Shown: in pieces, positions 35,634 through 44,500 of the stretch
Layout: each line of letters opens with the position of its first letter
Position numbering within the stretch: position 1 is the stretch's first letter
Source: Pseudomonadota bacterium
Lineage (GTDB): Bacteria > Pseudomonadota > Alphaproteobacteria > Rhizobiales > Rhizobiaceae
DNA length: 64,000 nucleotides
Reading direction: 5' to 3'
Assembly: GCA_023419535.1 (NCBI GenBank)
Contig: JAEZXX010000116.1
Location: forward strand, 1 to 64,000
The notes under the pieces: generated by a model
What the model was told of the DNA's origin: nothing
The model's database searches: none
Seen by the model: only the letters and a program-made list of their open reading frames with translations
Made by a program: the position numbers and the translations under genes

Positions 35634-36556
35634 GCCGCTCGATCCCGTGCGAACGCCGTGCGGGCCGCGACAAGGAGGCCGGCGCGGACCGCGTCCTCCG
35701 CGTCGACGCACCGGGAGGCGCCGAATCCCGCGATCTCCAGCGCTGCGGCGTGCCGCCCGGCCGTGGCTCCGGCGGCGACGACGACGGGAGCTGCGGCGGC
35801 CTCGCCGAGCACCGCGCGCGCGCCGGCGCATTCGAGGCCGAGCAGGAGCCCGGACAGGCGGGCGAGGTTCTCGGGCCGCTCCCGCCGGTCGAGGAGCCAG
35901 CCGGCGCGCAGCTGGAACAGCCGGTTGAGGATGGCGGCGGGCTCGGCCACGCCCTCACGCACGCCGTCGAGGAAGGCCGGATCGTCGGCCGCGACCTCGC
36001 CGTCGCTCAGCGCCTCGCGCAGGACCGACCGGGCGGATGTCGACAGATGCGCGAAGAGCTCGCCCGTCATGAAGGTCGCGAAGCTCCGCAGCCGTCCACC
36101 GGCAAGGCGAACCCATTTGGCGTGGGTGCCCGGCATGACGACGAGGCCGTCCGCCAGATCGAGGCCGAGGAGCTTTGTCTCCTCGCCGCGCATCACGTCG
36201 GGACGCGTTGGATCGCGTTGCGCCACGCCGGGCAGGATCCTCACCGCGCGCTGCAAGCCCGGGACCGGCGTCGCATGCGCCCCGATCGAGGCCAGCGACA
36301 GCGGTGCGTCGAGATAGTCCGCCTCGACCCAGCCCGAGCGTGCGCCCACCATGCCGCAGAGGAGGACCGGCAGATCGGCCGGCGCGCCGAGGCCGGAAAG
36401 ATGGCGCTCCAGCACCGTCTCGAAGCCCCCGGCGGCGCGCGCGGCCATCAGCCCCTCGTCGGAGCGGCGCTCGGCGAGGACGCTGCCGTCTTTCGCCAGA
36501 AGCCAGAGCCGGAAGGCGCTGGTGCCCCAGTCTCCCGCGGCCAGATAAGCGGTCAT
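35630..36556 (-). CDS. dgoK: 2-dehydro-3-deoxygalactonokinase DgoK
   Basis: Sugar-acid kinase phosphorylating 2-dehydro-3-deoxy-D-galactonate at C6, 308 aa, typical DgoK length. The ATPase start AAGDWGTSAFRLWLLAKDGS (residues 6-25), the motif VLLCGMVGARSGWVEADYLD near 75 and PGTHAKWVRLAGGRLRSFATFMTGELF near 140 are characteristic. It overlaps both neighbours by four bases: the lactonase upstream and the aldolase downstream. No ambiguity in family; the stereospecificity is taken from the pathway. Confidence 0.92.
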   Translation of the reverse strand: MTAYLAAGDWGTSAFRLWLLAKDGSVLAERRSDEGLMAARAAGGFETVLERHLSGLGAPADLPVLLCGMVGARSGWVEADYLDAPLSLASIGAHATPVPGLQRAVRILPGVAQRDPTRPDVMRGEETKLLGLDLADGLVVMPGTHAKWVRLAGGRLRSFATFMTGELFAHLSTSARSVLREALSDGEVAADDPAFLDGVREGVAEPAAILNRLFQLRAGWLLDRRERPENLARLSGLLLGLECAGARAVLGEAAAAPVVVAAGATAGRHAAALEIAGFGASRCVDAEDAVRAGLLVAARTAFARDRAA

Positions 36557-37440
36557 GACGAAAAGGCCCTCACGCGCGGTTCGGCGAAGCCCCTGGCGCC
36601 GACGTCGAGGAGGAAGGTCCGGCCGTGATGGGGATCCGCCGCCTTCTCCGCCTCGCTCATGCCTTCGGACGCGGTGGTCACCAGCATGCGGTCGAAGGCG
36701 CGACCGACGAAGATCGGGCAGGAGGGACGCGTGGCCGGAACGCGGACGGTGCGCACGCGCGCGCCTTCGGGCGAATAGGCGTCGAGGCAGGAGGCGCCCC
36801 AGCGCGCGTTCCAGATCAGCCCTTCGGAATCCACCACCGCGCCGTCGAGACCGCCCTCGCCGCCGCGATGGTCGTACAGCGTCTCCGGCTCGCCCAAGGG
36901 CAGGCCCGTCGCGGGATCGAGCGCCACACGGTGGAGCAGTCCGACGCGGGTGTCCGTCCAATAGCCGAGCGTGCCGTCGCGGGTGAAGGCGGTCGCGTTC
37001 GGGATGGTGACGTTGGCGTAGAGCCGGCGCAGCTCGCCTTCGCGGAACCAGTAGATGGAGCCCGCGCCGGTCTCGGCCGCGCAGCCCATCGTGCCGATCC
37101 AGAGCGCGCCGGAGGGATGGACGCGTCCGTCGTTGGAGCGGGTGCCCGAGTTCTCGCTCTCCAGCGCGTGGAGGAATTCCATCCGTCCGCTCGCGCGTGT
37201 GCGCACGAAGAGGCCGCGCTCGGTGGCGACGAGCTGGCGCTCCTCGTCGATGGGCGCGAGCTCGGACGCCATCATGTCGAGGGCGTGGGTCTTCACCGCG
37301 CGGCTCTCGACATCGGCCTCGAAGAGCGTCTTCTCCAGGATGTCGAACCAGTACGCCGTCCCGGTCGAGGCGTCGAAGGTCGGTCCCTCGCCGAGATGGC
37401 AGGGGTGATCGTGGAACATTTCGGTCGGGACCGCCTCCAT
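36553..37440 (-). CDS. SMP-30/gluconolactonase family sugar lactonase
   Basis: Metal-dependent six-bladed propeller lactonase, 295 aa, opening galactono- or arabinono-lactone to the aldonate. Metal and catalytic residues are seen in HLGEGPTFDASTGTAYWFDI (Glu near residue 18), TRSNDGRVHPSGALWIGTMG (Asn/Asp near 103) and GLDGAVVDSEGLIWNARWG (Asp near 200). Similar proteins are AraB of Azospirillum L-arabinose breakdown and galactonolactonases. It sits 11 bases after the dehydratase and overlaps dgoK, exactly where the pathway needs a lactone hydrolase. Confidence 0.87.
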   Translation of the reverse strand: MEAVPTEMFHDHPCHLGEGPTFDASTGTAYWFDILEKTLFEADVESRAVKTHALDMMASELAPIDEERQLVATERGLFVRTRASGRMEFLHALESENSGTRSNDGRVHPSGALWIGTMGCAAETGAGSIYWFREGELRRLYANVTIPNATAFTRDGTLGYWTDTRVGLLHRVALDPATGLPLGEPETLYDHRGGEGGLDGAVVDSEGLIWNARWGASCLDAYSPEGARVRTVRVPATRPSCPIFVGRAFDRMLVTTASEGMSEAEKAADPHHGRTFLLDVGARGFAEPRVRAFSS

Positions 37441-37451
37441 CGCCGTCGCGC

Positions 37452-39257
37452 CTAGTGATTGTCGCGCGGGATGCCGCGCGTCTGCGCGAGGCGCTGATAG
37501 GAGACGGCGTTCTCCAGGACCGCGCCGGTCTCCATCTGCCCGACGAGGGCGCGCTGGATCTCCTGCCACGGCGTCTGGTGTTCGGGGTACTTGTAGCCGC
37601 CCTCGCCGTCGAGGGTCCGCCGACGTGACGCCATCTCCTCGTCGGAGACCAGGATGTCGGCCGTGCCGCGCCCGAGATCGATGCGCACCCGGTCCCCGGT
37701 CCTCAGCACCGCCAGACCGCCGCCCGCCGCCGCCTCCGGCGAGGCGTTGAGGATGGACGGCGAACCGGAGGTGCCCGACTGGCGCCCGTCGCCGATGCAG
37801 GGCAGCGAATGCACGCCCTTCTCCAGAAGGTAGGTCGGCGCCCGCATGTTCACGACCTCGGCCGCGCCGGGATAGCCGATCGGGCCGGCGCCGCGCATGA
37901 AGAGGATGGTGTTCTCGTCGATCCCAAGCGCCGGGTCGTCGATGCGGTGGTGGTAGTCCTCCGGCCCGTCGAAGACGACGGCGCGGCCCTCGAAGGCGTC
38001 GGGGTCGGCGGGGTTCTTCAGATAGCGGTCGCGGAACTCCGGGGAGATCACGCTGGTCTTCATGATCGCCGAGGAGAAGAGATTGCCGCGCAGGACCAGG
38101 AAGCCGGCCTTGTCCTTCAGCGGGTTGGCGTAGGGACGGATGACCTTCTCGTCCTCGATGATCGCGCCGCGGCAGTTCTCGCCGATCGTCCGGCCGTTGA
38201 CGGTCATGGCGTCCTCGTGGATCAGCCCCTGCTCCATGAGCTGGTTGACCACGGCCGGCACGCCCCCCGCATGGTAGTAGTCCTCGCCGAGATACTCGCC
38301 CGCCGGCTGGAGGTTCACGAGCAGCGGGATCTCCTCGCCATAGGTCTGCCAGTCGTCGATCGAGAGTTCGACGCCCAGATGCCGCGCGAGGCCGTTCAGA
38401 TGGATCGGCGCGTTGGTTGAGCCGCCGATCGCCGAGTTGACGCGGATGGCGTTGATGAAGCTCTCGCGCGTCATGATGTCGGTGGGCTTCAGATCCTCGG
38501 CGACCATGTCGACGATGCGAAGGCCCGTCCGGTAGGCGACCTCCTGCCGGTCGCGGTAGGGCGCGGGGATCGCCGCCGAGCCGGGCAGTTGCATGCCCAG
38601 GGCCTCGGCGAGCGAGTTCATCGTCGTCGCCGTGCCCATCGTGTTGCAGTAGCCGGTGGAAGGCGCCGAGGACGCCACGAGCTTCACGAAGCCCTTGTGG
38701 TCGATCTCGCCGGTCGCCAGCAGCTCACGCGCCTTCCAGACGATGGTGCCCGACCCGGTGCGCTCGCCCCGGAACCAGCCGTTCAGCATCGGCCCGACCG
38801 AGAGCGCGATGGCCGGGATGTTCACGGTCGCCGCCGCCATCAGGCAGGCGGGCGTGGTCTTGTCGCAGCCGATCGTCAGCACCACGCCGTCGAGCGGGTA
38901 GCCGTACAGCACCTCGACGAGGCCGAGATAGGCCAGATTCCGGTCGAGACCCGCCGTCGGGCGCTTGCCCGTCTCCTGGATCGGGTGGACCGGGAACTCG
39001 ATGGCGATGCCGCCCGCCTCGCGGATGCCCTCGCGCAGGCGATGGGCGAGTTCGAGGTGGTGGCGGTTGCACGGGGAAAGGTCCGAGCCGGTCTGCGCGA
39101 TGCCGATGATCGGCCGGCCGGACTGCAGCTCCTCCTGGCTGAGGCCGAAATTCATGTAGCGCTCCAGATAGAGCGCGGTCATGTCGATGTTGGCCGGATT
39201 GTCGAACCACGCGCGGGAGCGGAGCTGGCGACCGGACGTTGGGGTGAGGTCGGTCAT
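37452..39257 (-). CDS. IlvD/EDD family aldonate dehydratase
   Basis: Iron-sulfur dehydratase, 601 aa, converting an aldonate (galactonate, arabinonate or similar) to its 2-dehydro-3-deoxy derivative. Likely cluster ligands are C63 (DLSPCNRHH), C131 (TIGCDKTTPAC) and C204 (GYCNTMGTA); the C-terminal CIGDGRQSGTSGSPSILN is conserved. It resembles L-arabinonate/D-xylonate dehydratases more than IlvD. In this operon it replaces the enolase-type galactonate dehydratase DgoD. It overlaps galM and lies 11 bases before the lactonase. Substrate preference is inferred from neighbours. Confidence 0.85.
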   Translation of the reverse strand: MTDLTPTSGRQLRSRAWFDNPANIDMTALYLERYMNFGLSQEELQSGRPIIGIAQTGSDLSPCNRHHLELAHRLREGIREAGGIAIEFPVHPIQETGKRPTAGLDRNLAYLGLVEVLYGYPLDGVVLTIGCDKTTPACLMAAATVNIPAIALSVGPMLNGWFRGERTGSGTIVWKARELLATGEIDHKGFVKLVASSAPSTGYCNTMGTATTMNSLAEALGMQLPGSAAIPAPYRDRQEVAYRTGLRIVDMVAEDLKPTDIMTRESFINAIRVNSAIGGSTNAPIHLNGLARHLGVELSIDDWQTYGEEIPLLVNLQPAGEYLGEDYYHAGGVPAVVNQLMEQGLIHEDAMTVNGRTIGENCRGAIIEDEKVIRPYANPLKDKAGFLVLRGNLFSSAIMKTSVISPEFRDRYLKNPADPDAFEGRAVVFDGPEDYHHRIDDPALGIDENTILFMRGAGPIGYPGAAEVVNMRAPTYLLEKGVHSLPCIGDGRQSGTSGSPSILNASPEAAAGGGLAVLRTGDRVRIDLGRGTADILVSDEEMASRRRTLDGEGGYKYPEHQTPWQEIQRALVGQMETGAVLENAVSYQRLAQTRGIPRDNH

Positions 39258-40303
39258 GAGGGGCTCCCGGGATCGAATGTCAGGCGGATCGAATGGCGGT
39301 AGGTCTCGCCGGGCTTCAGCACCGTCGAGGGAAAGGCGGGGTGGTTCGGCGAGTCCGGATAGGCCTGCGGCTCCAGGCACACCCCGTCGCCCTGCCGCAC
39401 CTGACCCGTGCGGGCGGTGATCGAACCGTCGAGGAAATTGCCGGAATAGACCTGCAGACCGGGCTCGCTGGTCGAAAGCACCAACGCCCGGCCGCTCGAG
39501 GGATCGCGCAGCCGGGCCACGGGCCGTGCCTTCGCCGTGCGCCCGCCGATGAGGCAGAAATTGTGGTCGTAGCCACGTGTCGCCCGGATTTGCTCGTGCG
39601 GCTCGCGCAGACGCGCCTCGATGGGCATGGCCGCGCGGAAGTCGAAGGGCGTGCCCGCCACGTCGGCCTCTTCGCCGATCGAAATGCCGCCGGGCGCGAC
39701 GGGCACGAAGCGGTCCGCCTCGACCTGCAGCTCGTGTCCCAGCGCCGAGCCGGCCCCGCTCAGATTGAAGAAGGCGTGGTTGGTGAGGTTCACGACCGTT
39801 TCGGTGTCGCTCGCCGCCTCGTAGAGGATGGAGAGCGAGGTGCCGGAAACCTCGAAGGTGGCGGCCGTGTCGAGCGTGCCCGGAAAGCCCTCGTCCCCGT
39901 CGGGGCTCGTATGGGCGAGCACCAGCTTCGTCGCGCTCGCCTCGCGGACCTGAAAGATTTTGGTGTCGAAGCCGTTCGCGCCGCCGTGCAGCGCGTTCGG
40001 GCCGTTGTTCGGCTCGATGTGGTAGGTCCGGCCCGACAGCTCGAAGCGCCCGCCGGCGATGCGGTTGGCGTAGCGCCCGATGGTCGCGCCGAAGAAGGAG
40101 CGGACCTGGAGATAGCCGGCAAGGTCGTCGTGCCCGAGAACGACGTCGGCGAGGCGACCGCGCGCGTCCGGCGCGAGGATCGACTGGAGGGTCGCGCCGA
40201 GCGTCAGGATCGCGACTTCGAAGCCGTTCTCGCCGGAGAGGACGAAGCGCTCGACGGCGCGACCGTCCGGCGTCGTGCCGAAGGCTTCGCGTCTCGCGCT
40301 CAT
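39254..40303 (-). CDS. galM: Aldose 1-epimerase (mutarotase)
   Basis: Interconverts alpha and beta anomers of aldoses, 349 aa. Family motifs: LHGGANGFDTKIFQV near residue 103, VNLTNHAFFNLSGAG near 172 with the catalytic histidine, SEPGLQVYSGNFLDG near 280 and the C-terminal glutamate in CLEPQAYPDSPNHPAF. It supplies the beta-anomer to the galactose dehydrogenase encoded just upstream. It overlaps both neighbours by four bases, showing tight coupling. Confidence 0.93.
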   Translation of the reverse strand: MSARREAFGTTPDGRAVERFVLSGENGFEVAILTLGATLQSILAPDARGRLADVVLGHDDLAGYLQVRSFFGATIGRYANRIAGGRFELSGRTYHIEPNNGPNALHGGANGFDTKIFQVREASATKLVLAHTSPDGDEGFPGTLDTAATFEVSGTSLSILYEAASDTETVVNLTNHAFFNLSGAGSALGHELQVEADRFVPVAPGGISIGEEADVAGTPFDFRAAMPIEARLREPHEQIRATRGYDHNFCLIGGRTAKARPVARLRDPSSGRALVLSTSEPGLQVYSGNFLDGSITARTGQVRQGDGVCLEPQAYPDSPNHPAFPSTVLKPGETYRHSIRLTFDPGSPS

Positions 40304-41232
40304 GCCTCGTCCTCGAAGGCTTCGACCGTATGGCGGCGACCCAGCATGAAGGCGTCCGCCACATGGGTCACCGGCTCGACGTCGACCTCGCTCCTGCCCG
40401 ACCGGACCAGTTCGACGAAGCGGGCGTAGAGGCCGCGGTACTCGGCATCCTCGCCGCTGGCGCGCTCCTGTCCGTCGAGGGTGAGTTTGGCGCCGCCGTG
40501 GGAGAGGAGCAGCCTGCCCGCCGGCGTCTGCGCTTCGATGTCCCAGCTCTGCGGCCCGGTCTGGCGCCAGTCGAATTCGGCCTCGACCGGCAGGCCCGCC
40601 TCTCCGGAGAACCGCAGCGACGCGGCGATGGGCGCGGCGCGGTTGTCGGGGAACGACAGATCGCTGCAGGACAGGCGCAGGCGCTGCGGACAGATGCGCG
40701 TCAGGATCGAGAGGGCGTTGATGCCCGGATCGAAGACGCCGAGCCCGCCCGGCTCCCAGATCCAGTCCTGCCCGGGATGCCAGTGGCGCACGTCCTCCTT
40801 CCAGGAGACGCGGATCGACGATGGCGCGTTCGCGGCGAGGAAGTCACGGGCCGCTTCCACACAGGGGGCGAAGCGCGAATGCCAGCTGGCAAAGAGGGTG
40901 ACGCCCTGCCGCTCGGCGAGATCGCCGAGGATCCCGACTTCCGCCAGCGTCGCGCCGGGCGGCTTTTCCAGGAACACGTGACGTCCGGCGAGAAGCGCGG
41001 CGCGGGCCTGCTCGAAACGCCCCTGCGGCGGGGTGCAGAGCGCGACGGCGTCGACGTCCGCGCCCGATTCCAGGAGCGCATCGATGGTCTCGAAAGACGT
41101 CACGCCGTCCAGAGCCGCATTGCGGCTGGCGACGGCGACGAGATCGATCCCGCCGGTGGCCGCGATCGCCGCCAGATGCTGGTCGCGCGCGATTTTGCCG
41201 AGACCTACGATGGCGAGGCGGATGGATGTCAT
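40300..41232 (-). CDS. gal: D-galactose 1-dehydrogenase (Gfo/Idh/MocA family)
   Basis: NAD(P)-dependent oxidoreductase turning D-galactose (and often L-arabinose) into the 1,4-lactone, 310 aa. The Rossmann motif LAIVGLGKIARDQHLAAI is at residues 5-22, the catalytic-lysine motif LEKPPGATLAEVG near 89, and WHPGQDWIWEPGGLGVFDPG near 150, which is nearly identical to the Pseudomonas fluorescens galactose dehydrogenase as I recall it. The ATG at 41232 gives the standard N-terminus. It is the first gene of the nine-gene operon and diverges from a GntR regulator. Confidence 0.88.
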   Translation of the reverse strand: MTSIRLAIVGLGKIARDQHLAAIAATGGIDLVAVASRNAALDGVTSFETIDALLESGADVDAVALCTPPQGRFEQARAALLAGRHVFLEKPPGATLAEVGILGDLAERQGVTLFASWHSRFAPCVEAARDFLAANAPSSIRVSWKEDVRHWHPGQDWIWEPGGLGVFDPGINALSILTRICPQRLRLSCSDLSFPDNRAAPIAASLRFSGEAGLPVEAEFDWRQTGPQSWDIEAQTPAGRLLLSHGGAKLTLDGQERASGEDAEYRGLYARFVELVRSGRSEVDVEPVTHVADAFMLGRRHTVEAFEDEA

Positions 41233-41625
41233 CGTCCGACGGAGGACCCGGGCGCCGGACACGGCGCCGACAGCGTGCCGGACGATGCGCGCGCAAACGC
41301 TCCGATGATCCGCAAGGCCTTCATGTTCCTCCCCGTCCGGCGCGCGATAAAGTATGACTATTTCTGCCCGCCTTCGGTGTCAAGGCGAGGCACGAGCCTT
41401 GGAAGGGCGGTCCCGCTGTCACCGAAACGTGAGCTTACGAAGCGGGCGGATCATTCGTCGGGAAGCCATTCCAAACCGTCTTGTCATACTTTACGGTCGA
41501 TCCCACGAACCCGTTCGGGTTCGCTTCGCCCTCGCTCCCTCCCGCCGTCGGACGTCGACCTCCATGTCACCGCACATTTGGCCGCCGAACGAGGTCGTGC
41601 CCCCCCGCGCGGACGACGGGAGCGC
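41233..41625. promoter_or_regulatory. Divergent promoter region of the galactose operon and its GntR regulator
   Basis: This 393-base gap contains no convincing gene. Two copies of an 11-bp word, TAAAGTATGAC at 41348-41358 and its exact reverse complement GTCATACTTTA at 41483-41493, face each other. Each has a GTNNNAC core as in FadR-type operators (consensus TNGTNNNACNA). The second overlaps a good match, TTGTCATACTT. The sites are the most AT-rich parts of the gap and are suited to repression of both directions. Confidence 0.6.
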
Positions 41626-42363
41626 ATGATGACGGGGCTCCTGGAGACGGCGATCGGAGCGCGGCGCACGCGCACCAGCCACGCGGCGGTGGTCGGAGAG
41701 CTCGGTCGCCAGATCGTCGACGGCACGCTGGCTCCGGGATCCATCCTGCCCGGCGACAACGAACTGCTGGCGCGCTTCGGCGTCTCGCGCACGGTCCTGC
41801 GCGAGGCGATGAAGACGCTCGCGGCCAAGCGGCTGGTCCAGCCCCGCGCCAAGGTCGGCACCCGCGTCCTCGATCGCTCCGCCTGGAACCTCTTCGACGC
41901 CGACGTCCTCTCGTGGCGGATGCATGCGGGCGTCGACGAGGCCTTCATCACCGATCTCGCCGACATCCGCACCGCGCTGGAGCCCGCCGCGGCCAAGCTG
42001 GCGGCGAGGCGCGCGACGCGGGAGGACGTCGTCACCCTCTACGGCATCGTCGCGCGGATGAACGATCTGGAGCACACGCCCGAAAGCGTCGCTCGGGTCG
42101 ACCTCGAGTTCCATCTGGAGGTGGCGCGCGCTTCGCAGAACCCCTTCATGGTCTCGGCCGGGCACGTCATCGAAGCGGCGCTGACGCTCTCCTTCAAGCT
42201 CTCCTCCCCCGCGCGCCGCCGCGAGGAGATGGAGGAGCTGGCGCGCAACCATCTGCGGATCGTCCAGGCCATTGCGGAAGGCAACGGCGAGGGCGCCGCG
42301 GCCGCCATGCGGCGCGTGATCAACACGGGGGCAGATCGGGCACGCCAGACCCTTCGCGGATGA
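41626..42363 (+). CDS. FadR-subfamily GntR regulator of the galactose operon
   Basis: Transcriptional regulator, 245 aa. The winged helix-turn-helix (AAVVGELGRQIVDGTLAPGS, FGVSRTVLREAMKTLAAKRLVQ) fills residues 20-80; the FCD effector domain follows with DIRTALEPAAAKLAARRAT, VDLEFHLEVARASQNPFM and NHLRIVQAIAEGN, whose histidines and aspartate usually bind a metal and a carboxylate. It diverges from the galactose dehydrogenase gene and is therefore the likely repressor of the operon, responding to a sugar acid such as galactonate or KDGal (inference). The start could be either of two tandem ATGs. Confidence 0.87.
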   Translation: MMTGLLETAIGARRTRTSHAAVVGELGRQIVDGTLAPGSILPGDNELLARFGVSRTVLREAMKTLAAKRLVQPRAKVGTRVLDRSAWNLFDADVLSWRMHAGVDEAFITDLADIRTALEPAAAKLAARRATREDVVTLYGIVARMNDLEHTPESVARVDLEFHLEVARASQNPFMVSAGHVIEAALTLSFKLSSPARRREEMEELARNHLRIVQAIAEGNGEGAAAAMRRVINTGADRARQTLRG

Positions 42364-42490
42364 GCGCCGTCCTTTCAACCGCGCCGATCTTGGCAAAGAT
42401 GTTCCCCGTCCGGCCACACATTGGACGAAGTCTGCATGGGTCCGGCGGCGACCAATCGTTAGCATCGGACCCGTCAAACGGAGATCTTCC

Positions 42491-43510
42491 ATGCTGAACC
42501 GCCGCACCGCGATCCTGGCCGCAGCCCTTCTCGCATCGACCCCCTTCGCGGGCTTGGCACCCGCCATGGCTCAGCAGACGATCGTCAACGTCTCCTACGA
42601 CCCGACCCGTGAGCTCTACCGCGAGTTCAACGCCGCCTTCGCCGAGCATTGGCAGGCCGAAAAGGGCGAGACGGTCAACATCCAGACCACCCACGGCGGC
42701 TCGGGCCAGCAGGCGCGCGCGGTGATCGACGGGCTGGAGGCCGATGTCGTCACCTTGGCGCTGGAGGCCGACATCAACGCCATCGTGACCAACACCGGCA
42801 AGATCCGCGAGGACTGGCGCGGCACGCTGGAGAACAACAACTCCCCCTACACCTCGACCATCGTGTTCCTGGTGCGCAAGGGCAACCCGAAGAACCTCGC
42901 CGACTGGGACGACCTGATCCGCGAGGACGTCGAGGTCATCACGCCGAACCCGAAATCCTCGGGCGGCGCGCGCTGGAACTTCCTCGCCGCCTGGGCCTGG
43001 GGCCTCCGCGAGTTCGGCAACGACGAGGAGCGGACGGCGCAGTTCGTCGGCGATATCTACCGCAACGTTCCCGTCCTCGACGGCGCGGCGCGCGGTTCCA
43101 CCACCACCTTCGTCCAGCGCGGCATCGGCGACGTCCTGCTCGCCTGGGAGAACGAGGCCTTCCTCGCCATCGAGGAGCTGGGACCCGACGCCTTCGACAT
43201 CGTGGTGCCCTCGCTCTCGATCCTCGCCGAGCCGCCGGTCGCCGTCGTCGACGCCAATGTCGACGCCAAGGGCACCCGCGAGGTCGCGACGGCCTATCTG
43301 GAGTATCTCTACTCCGACGTCGGCCAGAACATCGCGGCGCGCAACTTCTACCGCCCGAGCGACCCGTCCGTGGTCGACCCGGCCGAGCTGGAGCGCTTTC
43401 CGGACCTGGAACTCGTCACCATCGACGACCTCGGCGGATGGGCCGAGGCCCAGCCGCGCTTCTTCGGCGACGGCGGAGTGTTCGACCAGATCTACCAGCC
43501 GGGCCGCTGA
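42491..43510 (+). CDS. sbp: Sulfate ABC transporter substrate-binding protein
   Basis: Periplasmic sulfate/thiosulfate receptor, 339 aa. The signal peptide ends near APAMAQQ (residue 28). Mature motifs include NVSYDPTRELYREFNAAFA, TTHGGSGQQARAVIDGLEADVVTLAL, NPKSSGGARWNFLAAWAWGL and DGAARGSTTTFVQRGIGDVLLAWENEA, all typical of Sbp/CysP. It heads sbp-cysT-cysW-cysA. The 127-base upstream gap should hold the promoter, but I could not identify a CysB-like site. Confidence 0.93.
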   Translation: MLNRRTAILAAALLASTPFAGLAPAMAQQTIVNVSYDPTRELYREFNAAFAEHWQAEKGETVNIQTTHGGSGQQARAVIDGLEADVVTLALEADINAIVTNTGKIREDWRGTLENNNSPYTSTIVFLVRKGNPKNLADWDDLIREDVEVITPNPKSSGGARWNFLAAWAWGLREFGNDEERTAQFVGDIYRNVPVLDGAARGSTTTFVQRGIGDVLLAWENEAFLAIEELGPDAFDIVVPSLSILAEPPVAVVDANVDAKGTREVATAYLEYLYSDVGQNIAARNFYRPSDPSVVDPAELERFPDLELVTIDDLGGWAEAQPRFFGDGGVFDQIYQPGR

Positions 43511-43609
43511 CCTCTCACTCCTCGATGGACGGGGCCGGATCGCGTCCGGCCCCGACGTCTGTCATGATCGCCCCTTCGGCTCGCCGAGCCCGTTGCGGGA
43601 GATCGTCGC

Positions 43610-44500
43610 ATGACCCGAAAGGCGCCTTCGACCATGAGCACCCTGGCCGCGCCCGCCCCGAGGCGAGCGCGATGGAAGCAGCCGAGCGTCATTCCCGGCT
43701 TCGGGCTGACCTTCGGCTTCACCATCTTCTACCTCTCCCTCCTGATCCTGATCCCGCTGGCCGGTCTCGGCTGGCGCTCGGCCGCGCTCGGCTGGGACGG
43801 GTTCCTCGCCATCGCCACCGACCCTCGGGTCCTCGCCGCACTGCGGACCAGCTTCTGGACCTCGCTCGTCGCGGCGGCCATCAACGTCGTCTTCGGCGTC
43901 ATCGTCGCCTGGGTGCTGGTGCGCTACCGCTTTCCCGGCCGCCGGCTGATCGACGCGGCGGTCGACCTGCCCTTCGCGTTGCCCACCGCCGTCGCCGGCA
44001 TCGCGCTGACGGCGATCTACGCACCGAACGGCTGGGTCGGGCAGCTCTTCCAGCCCTACGGCATCCGCATCGCCTACACGCCGATCGGCATCGTCATCGC
44101 GCTCATCTTCATCGGCCTGCCCTTCGTGGTGCGCACCGTGCAGCCGGTGATGGAGGAGATCTCCAGGGAAGTGGAGGAGGCCGCCGCCTCACTCGGCGCC
44201 AACCGCTTCCAGACGCTCTTCCACGTCATCCTGCCGGGCCTGACGCCGGCCATCCTCACCGGCTTCGCGCTCGCCTTCGGCCGGGCCGTCGGCGAGTACG
44301 GCTCGGTGCTCTTCATCGCCGGCAACATCCCCTTCGTCTCCGAGATCGCCCCGCTCCTCATCGTCATCCGGCTGGAGGAGTTCAACTATCCGGCCGCGAC
44401 CGCCATCGGCGCGATCATGCTGATCCTCGCCTTCGCCGTGCTCCTCACCATCAATCTCATCCAGGCCTGGAGCCGCAGGAGGTTCGGATATGGCGGATAG
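43610..44500 (+). CDS. cysT: Sulfate ABC transporter permease CysT
   Basis: Inner-membrane permease of the sulfate/thiosulfate importer, 296 aa, six helices. Seen: FTIFYLSLLILIPLAGLGW near residue 42, DLPFALPTAVAGIALTAIYAPNGWVG near 122 and the EAA loop EEISREVEEAAASLGANRFQTLFHVILP near 182 that docks on CysA. GGGAG precedes the ATG at 43610; an internal ATG at 43634 is less well placed. It overlaps cysW by 11 bases. Confidence 0.92.
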   Translation: MTRKAPSTMSTLAAPAPRRARWKQPSVIPGFGLTFGFTIFYLSLLILIPLAGLGWRSAALGWDGFLAIATDPRVLAALRTSFWTSLVAAAINVVFGVIVAWVLVRYRFPGRRLIDAAVDLPFALPTAVAGIALTAIYAPNGWVGQLFQPYGIRIAYTPIGIVIALIFIGLPFVVRTVQPVMEEISREVEEAAASLGANRFQTLFHVILPGLTPAILTGFALAFGRAVGEYGSVLFIAGNIPFVSEIAPLLIVIRLEEFNYPAATAIGAIMLILAFAVLLTINLIQAWSRRRFGYGG

